Source: Asterionellopsis glacialis (lineage: Eukaryota > Bacillariophyta > Plagiogrammaphyceae > Rhaphoneidales > Asterionellopsidaceae). Taken from it: DNA of 11,119 nucleotides. Positions 7,769 through 11,119 of this stretch are shown here, one piece after another. The first letter of the stretch is position 1. The number at the start of each line of letters is the position of its first letter. A program made the position numbers and the translations under genes. The stretch is taken from contig WKLE02006054.1 of the NCBI GenBank assembly GCA_014885115.2, forward strand, positions 1-11,119. The letters are read 5' to 3'. The notes under the pieces are model-generated. The model was not told where the DNA came from. It searched no databases and saw only the letters and a list, made by a program, of their open reading frames with translations.

Positions 7769-8203
7769 TCATTTTATTTCTAAACTGGTCTTTAAATGGT
7801 ATTTTGCTTGCTCCAAATTATTCACCATTACTAGGAACATTGTTGTTGAAAATCCATATTTCTGGCTAAAAAGAGACATGAGTTTGATCAAAATTCGGTC
7901 ATAGCACAAGGCAGTGTCATTAGCAAATTTTACATTAGATCGATGGGTCATTCAACTGAATTCATTTACTAATTCTTCAATGAATACTGGGTCATGAGAA
8001 GAATGTCCAGGTCTGCCTCTGTATTGGCCATCATGTAATAATAAGTTATCTTTGCTATGATGTATGGTTTTTCTCCAGTAAATAGCGTTGATCATATCAT
8101 AGTCGGCCTCATATATATGAATCACCCGCAATCTATGTATTCAAAAGATGTTCTGATCTTTTAGGATCATGATGTTCACTATCTTCTTTCATCTCTTAAA
8201 GGC
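7769..8203 (-). pseudogene. LINE reverse transcriptase, fingers and palm motif A
   Basis: Continuing in the frame of the upstream segment, the product reads LRVIHIYEADYDMINAIYWR, then LLLHDGQYRGRPGHSSHDPV, meets a TGA (7952-7954), and goes on as VKFANDTALCYDRILIKLM. The Q-x-G-x-R-P-G block is the pre-A region, and N-D-x-x-x-C-Y-D is palm motif A. The first Asp of D-x3-C-Y-D, which aligns with the catalytic metal-binding Asp of reverse transcriptases, is kept. Near 7769 an extra base shifts the frame into the next segment. The family match is strong, because motifs A, B and C appear in order on one strand. Confidence 0.75.
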
Positions 8204-8668
8204 TTACACAAACCTTACTGCATAATTTATGATAGCTAAATAGGCACAAATTAGCCACGCACTTTTGGTCATAATGATAGCATAGTCTGGGTCTTTATTG
8301 GTGTAATCTATTTCCCCAACCATGGTGTGGTAATGACTTAAGTGTAACCCTGAGGGGGGTGTCGAAGTTGTTGCCTTCCAAGTTTTGATTTTCTTTATGA
8401 ATTCATTGATTTGAATCTGCAATGAAACAGAATCAAGTTTTGTTACTCTCTGCATGTGTTTCACAAATAGTTGGGAAATATTGTCTAATTCTTCAGGTGT
8501 ATAATCACGTTCCAAGATCAATTCAGAAGTTACTGTTGCCACTTTATAATCAATTTCAGTAGTTAGAGGAGAAAGATTGAAGGGAGTTACTCTTGCTTGT
8601 CCAAAATGCTTCTGTTTTTTTTTACTTAGGTATTTGGTAACTTCTTCTGGATTGTCTATTGTTTTCAA
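8204..8668 (-). pseudogene. LINE reverse transcriptase, N-terminal part
   Basis: A frame of 154 codons opens at 8668. Residues 21-35 read HFGQARVTPFNLSPL, a block that precedes the fingers in this family. Residues 96-113 carry TWKATTSTPPSGLHLSHYH, matching the W-x-x-[ST]-T-S-x-[ST]-P-S-G-x-H-L-x-H-Y pattern of motif 0/1. The frame ends in a TAA soon after INYAVRFV, but the same frame carries on past two TGA stops into KKIVNIMILKDQ and then LRVIHIYEADYD. This would be the template-binding N-terminal region; it is coding-like but not intact. Confidence 0.7.
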
Positions 8669-9290
8669 TGTTTTGCTAATTTGGGTTGGTCAGGATTGTC
8701 CGTGGGAACTTGAATGACCTGAATTCCTTGTTTGGCAGACAATTTCCTGACTTTGTTTAATTTGTTGAACATTGCTTTTGTTTCTCAAGATTTTCAAAGA
8801 TTTTGGTACATTGTGCTTTGTTTCTTATCTCCATTTAGTATAGCTGCCGCTAATTTATCTGCCATGTGATCAGTTATGCTCTTGTGTAAGGAGCACTCTT
8901 CTTCACGTATTTTCTTTTTTGTGGATCATAATCTTTTATTACAGGCTAGGTGACTACCTGAGTTCAAAAAGACAACATTATTAAAGGTCTTGTCTTCTTC
9001 ACAGACAACAGTCTTCTTGGTTTGGATTTCTTTCATGCATTTACGAAGGAAGTTGTATTCCTTTTTCAACAAGAGAATATTGGCAGGCAGGAAAGGTCAT
9101 TGATTCTTTTGGCACTGTGCACTAGCAAATATAAAGGCCTCCGTTAATTGTCAATCAAGGTACTCTGCACAGCGGTCATCTGGTTTGTCCAACAATTCAA
9201 TTTTAGTAATCATTCCTTGACCATTAGGGGGGAGATGGCCATATTTAGCAACAATGTATTTACAATTAGATGATCCACTTGAGCTATCAA
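8669..9290 (-). pseudogene. Linker between endonuclease and reverse transcriptase
   Basis: Broken minus frames give KYIVAKYGHLPPNGQGMITK, then LDKPDDRCAEYLD, TGA, QLTEAFIFASAQCQKNQ, and later LLLKKEYNFLRKCMKEIQTK. Further on come SITDHMADKLAAAILNGDKK and AMFNKLNKVRKLSAKQGIQV followed by IQVPTDNPDQPK. A basic, helical linker ending in a short Val/Pro segment just before the reverse transcriptase is what I expect for this LINE family. Several TGA codons and at least two frame changes interrupt it. There is no catalytic motif, and the assignment depends on its position between two recognised domains. Confidence 0.6.
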
Positions 9291-9572
9291 AGCCTCAAAG
9301 AACTGGTGGTGCAAGAATGGCAGTGTTATTCTTAAAGTCTTTGTTAGTGTCAAAATCAATGTAGAATCCTCTATGATCAAAAATCAAATGTTGTGAAATA
9401 CCATCGTAACCACACGCTCAAACTGACTTAGCAAATTATGGGGTTGCTAGTGTTAAAACTATTTCATGGGTACCATGTTGGAAAGTGTTGAAGGTGAAGT
9501 ATCCTATTTTTTTGAAAAAGAATATCTTGGAGGTTGAATTCATCTTGTAGCTGAGACATTGCCCTATACTGC
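9291..9572 (-). pseudogene. APE-type endonuclease, C-terminal fragment
   Basis: The readable parts are YRAMSQLQDEFNLQDILFQK (from about 9570), then after frame changes CGYDGISQHLIFDHRGFYID (DHR codons at 9370-9378) and FDTNKDFKNNTAILAPP. The D-H-R-x-x-[FYL]-[IV]-D-[FI]-D block is the last conserved motif of LINE apurinic-type endonucleases, with the catalytic Asp-His pair; the nuclease nicks target DNA. Upstream motifs (Glu and Asp/Asn of the active site) are missing because the relic starts near 9572. A TGA follows APPVL. The linker and reverse transcriptase follow on the same strand, which supports the call. Confidence 0.65.
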
Positions 9573-9717
9573 TAGTGTTGACGGTGGCGCAACACAACAA
9601 TTAGTCAATCACTACACAAAAGAAAAGAAGCCATTTATTTTGTGATGAAAATTATGAGCTTAGTTTAATCCAGAGAAGATCTGGCAATTTAGTAAGAAGT
9701 AACAGATTCAGGAAATA
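9573..9717. other. Non-coding boundary between gypsy pol and LINE relic, with small hairpin
   Basis: No coding is seen between the gypsy pol stop (9718-9720, minus strand) and the first LINE residues (about 9570). GTGTTG at 9575-9580 and CAACAC at 9590-9595 form a 6-bp inverted repeat around a GC-rich 9-base spacer, unusual in this AT-rich sequence. A long terminal repeat would be expected downstream of pol, but no second copy is in the window to prove one. No purine-rich tract is seen in the minus-strand sense. Confidence 0.35.
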
Positions 9718-10713
9718 TTAGTAAATGGTAAATTTGCGAGTCCGTCTGCTTGCCCACGCGTCAATCATCCATCCTCAAGAGTGCCCTACAGGGAGTGTAC
9801 TACATTTGATTCCTGAGCTGTCTTGTGTGCATTCATAGTACAGCATCACATGACAAATATTATAAGTCTCCTCTGTAACGCCTCTACTGATGTGCACAGT
9901 ACCATTTGTAAATACTTGAAACACACTATGTGGACCTGTATGAGGACAGGCTTCTCTAGGGTAACTAGGTCACCTACAGAGTATACATGGTGTTGCCAGT
10001 TACAAATTTCTCTTTTGTTAGTTTTGTTAATTAAGGTTTGTTTCTTATTATGGATACATTCCCAATTTGCTCTAAATATAATTGGTAGTAGCATGTCACA
10101 TCCAAATACTAATTGTCTGGTTGTGGCTTCTAGCCTAGTATGGTAAGTACTGTGTATAGCCCCACAGCCCATGCTACGGAACTAAGTATGTTATCCCACA
10201 GTTCATCATCTTTTTATAGTAGGTGGATTGTGCAAGTAAGGAATTACATATAACTTGATGTACGTGCTCTATGATACCATTTGATTGGGGATTGTACGTG
10301 GTTGTCAGCTTTTTGACTAGGCTGAAGTTTATCCATGTCTTTTCAAAGATACCCTTAAACTCTGAGCTGTTGTCATATCCTATGTACCTTGGTTATGGAT
10401 ACTGGCATAACCATGCAGAGTTGAATGCTTCTATAATGGTGTCAGCTGTTTTGTCTTTAATTACTTTGATTTCAAACCCTGCTATCATAGTAAGACATTG
10501 TAGTGTTCGCATGCCTGAATTGGACTTAATAGTATATTTTCTGATTAGGTCCATATGGACTTGTTCCCATTGTAAGCTTTCAGCCTCTTTAGGAGGTAGG
10601 TGTACATATTTCTCACATTGCTTACATGTTTTACAAAAGTTCTGAATGTGCTTTCTTTGCCTGGGCCAAGGAAAGTGTTGCCATATGGTTGCTTCTGTAC
10701 AAGTTTCACCCAG
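9718..10713 (-). pseudogene. Ty3/gypsy integrase, frame-broken
   Basis: The integrase starts at LGETCTEATIWQHFPWPRQR and FCKTCKQC, the zinc-binding end, with His and C-x2-C present but the first His lost at the deletion. LPPKEAESLQW leads into HMDLIRKYTI (catalytic Asp 10549-10551). After a stop, a frame gives IGYDNSSEFKGIF (Asp 10372-10374) and TTTYNPQSNGIIEHVHQVI (Glu 10267-10269). All three DDE residues are therefore visible, with 34 residues between the last two. Next come ILSSVAWAVGLYT in one frame and HSTYHTRLEATTRQLVFGCD in another (10172-9846), then HVYSVGDLVTLEKP. A final frame, TGPHSVFQVFTNGTVHISRG and CHVMLYYECTQDS, runs past a TGA (9775-9777) to a TAA at 9718-9720. Integrase joins the DNA copy to the host genome; this one is inactive. 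Confidence 0.8.
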
Positions 10714-11117
10714 TTCCTGTGATTTCTCATCTAATGGAACATGATAGTAACCCATACTTAGATCAATCGCATTTGCATATTGAAATCTGTCTAGCTTTTG
10801 CAGTAGGTCCGCTTACCTTGTTGAGTTGACAAAAGTTGGTTACGATATGTACATTGCCCGTTTTCTTTGGTACGGCAAATGTGGGGACTGCCCATTCACT
10901 GTTGTGGTTCGTTTCTAAAACACCTATTGATTCTAGCCTATTTACTTCCCGTTTAGTAGTCCCTTCTAAGGAACGTGGTACTTGGAATGGCCTGGCATGA
11001 TATGGAACCACATGATCATGAAATGTTGTAAAGAGAGCAAAGGCATCCAATTTGTTCACCAATGAAACAAGATGATGTATCAACCTTCTGCACAAACTCA
11101 TGGTGACTGGATGTTCC
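10714..11117 (-). pseudogene. Ty3/gypsy reverse transcriptase, N-terminal fragment to motif A
   Basis: The frame is open to the window edge. It gives YHARPFQVPRSLEGTTKREV, RLESIGVLETNHNSEWAVPT and FAVPKKTGNVHIVTNFCQLN, the classic P-x-x-x-P-K-K-x-G-x-x-R-x-[VI]-x-[DN]-[FY]-x-x-L-N fingers region, with His at the usual Arg position. After LNK some residues are missing, and the frame changes near 10820 to LLQKLDRFQYANAIDLSMGY, then YHVPLDEKSQ. The Asp of IDLSMGYY (codon 10762-10764) is the motif A catalytic Asp. The sequence then jumps to integrase near 10714. The distance from DAFALF to PYHARPF is also shorter than usual, suggesting another small deletion. Confidence 0.8.
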
Positions 11118-11119
11118 CT

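Larger units (their letters stand above)
6620..9572 (-). mobile_element. 5'-truncated LINE-like (non-LTR) retrotransposon relic
   Basis: In minus-strand order this relic holds the end of an APE-type endonuclease (SDHR-like block at 9370-9378), a Lys/Arg-rich linker, the N-terminal part of a reverse transcriptase, palm motifs A, B and C, and the thumb and C-terminal region. It copies RNA into DNA at a nicked target by the usual LINE mechanism. The order and motif set fit the APE-class LINE-like elements I know from diatoms. Only the last part of the endonuclease is present, which fits the 5' truncation common in LINE copies. At least ten in-frame stops and several frameshifts break the coding region, so it is inactive. 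The true ends are uncertain; no poly(A) tail is visible. Confidence 0.75.
9718..11119 (-). mobile_element. Ty3/gypsy retrotransposon pol relic, runs off right edge
   Basis: In minus-strand order the relic has the fingers of a Ty3/gypsy reverse transcriptase, palm motif A, then directly an integrase (zinc-binding end, catalytic core, C-terminal domain) and a pol stop. Reverse transcriptase before integrase is the Ty3/gypsy (Metaviridae) order. The rest of the reverse transcriptase, including the Y-x-D-D motif, and RNase H are missing, as are Gag and protease, which would lie beyond the right edge. Frame changes and stops make it inactive. Wording such as LPPKEAE and YTIKS fits gypsy elements of diatoms and related algae. 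Confidence 0.8.

Noticed and set aside
7590..7772. Separate small minus-strand gene of 60 codons
   Set aside because: It is an out-of-frame reading of reverse transcriptase motif B; the neighbouring frame gives the family sequence.
6620..9572. Alternative genetic code with TGA read as an amino acid
   Set aside because: TAA and TAG stops and true frameshifts also break the same element, and several TGA positions look like decayed CGA (Arg), so ordinary pseudogene decay is simpler.
9823..10146. Plus-strand open frame of 107 codons
   Set aside because: It is the shadow of the integrase C-terminal region (HSTYHTRLEATT, LVFGCDM, YSVGDLV) on the minus strand.
10271..10645. Plus-strand open frame of 124 codons
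   Set aside because: It is antisense to the integrase zinc-binding end and core, which carry clear family motifs.
1..11119. tRNA, rRNA, CRISPR arrays, prophage or bacterial operon features
   Set aside because: No cloverleaf, rRNA-like block, regularly spaced short repeats or operon spacing was seen, and the content is eukaryotic retroelement relics.

Overview
This is an AT-rich eukaryotic window that reads as a graveyard of decayed mobile elements. No reading frame longer than about 240 codons survives. Related protein stretches continue across stops and frame changes, and nothing looks like a bacterial operon. The two recognisable elements (a LINE-type reverse transcriptase with an 'FIDD' motif and an NRN..R.VVFGP block, and a Ty3/gypsy pol with an 'LPPKEAE' integrase) resemble elements I know from diatoms and related algae. 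I therefore infer a diatom or other stramenopile nuclear genome; this rests on motif recognition, not on a search.

Layout, left to right. (1) 1-3600, minus strand: a long frame-broken coding relic that runs off the left edge. In its own 5'->3' order it holds unrecognised regions, a Cys/His zinc-finger-like cluster (about 1640-1850), a possible Ulp1/C48-like protease remnant (about 1060-1420) and an asparagine-rich, coiled-coil ORF1/Gag-like part (1-823). (2) 3613-3872: three diverged copies of a 90-98 bp tandem repeat. (3) 3873-4706: AT-rich, with short plus-strand fragments, a possible intron and a small palindrome. (4) 4707-6133, plus strand: a broken gene of an unnamed family that I associate with diatoms, with a good candidate 84-nt intron. 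(5) 6134-6620: AT-rich with no gene seen. (6) 6620-9572, minus strand: a 5'-truncated LINE-like element with the end of an APE endonuclease, a linker and a reverse transcriptase. (7) 9573-9717: non-coding boundary. (8) 9718-11119, minus strand: a Ty3/gypsy pol relic in which a deletion fuses the start of the reverse transcriptase to integrase. It runs off the right edge.

All the mobile-element relics point the same way (minus); the plus-strand gene relic lies between them. None of the protein-coding features looks able to make a full product. The least explained parts are the 1-3600 mosaic and the plus-strand gene with its candidate introns.
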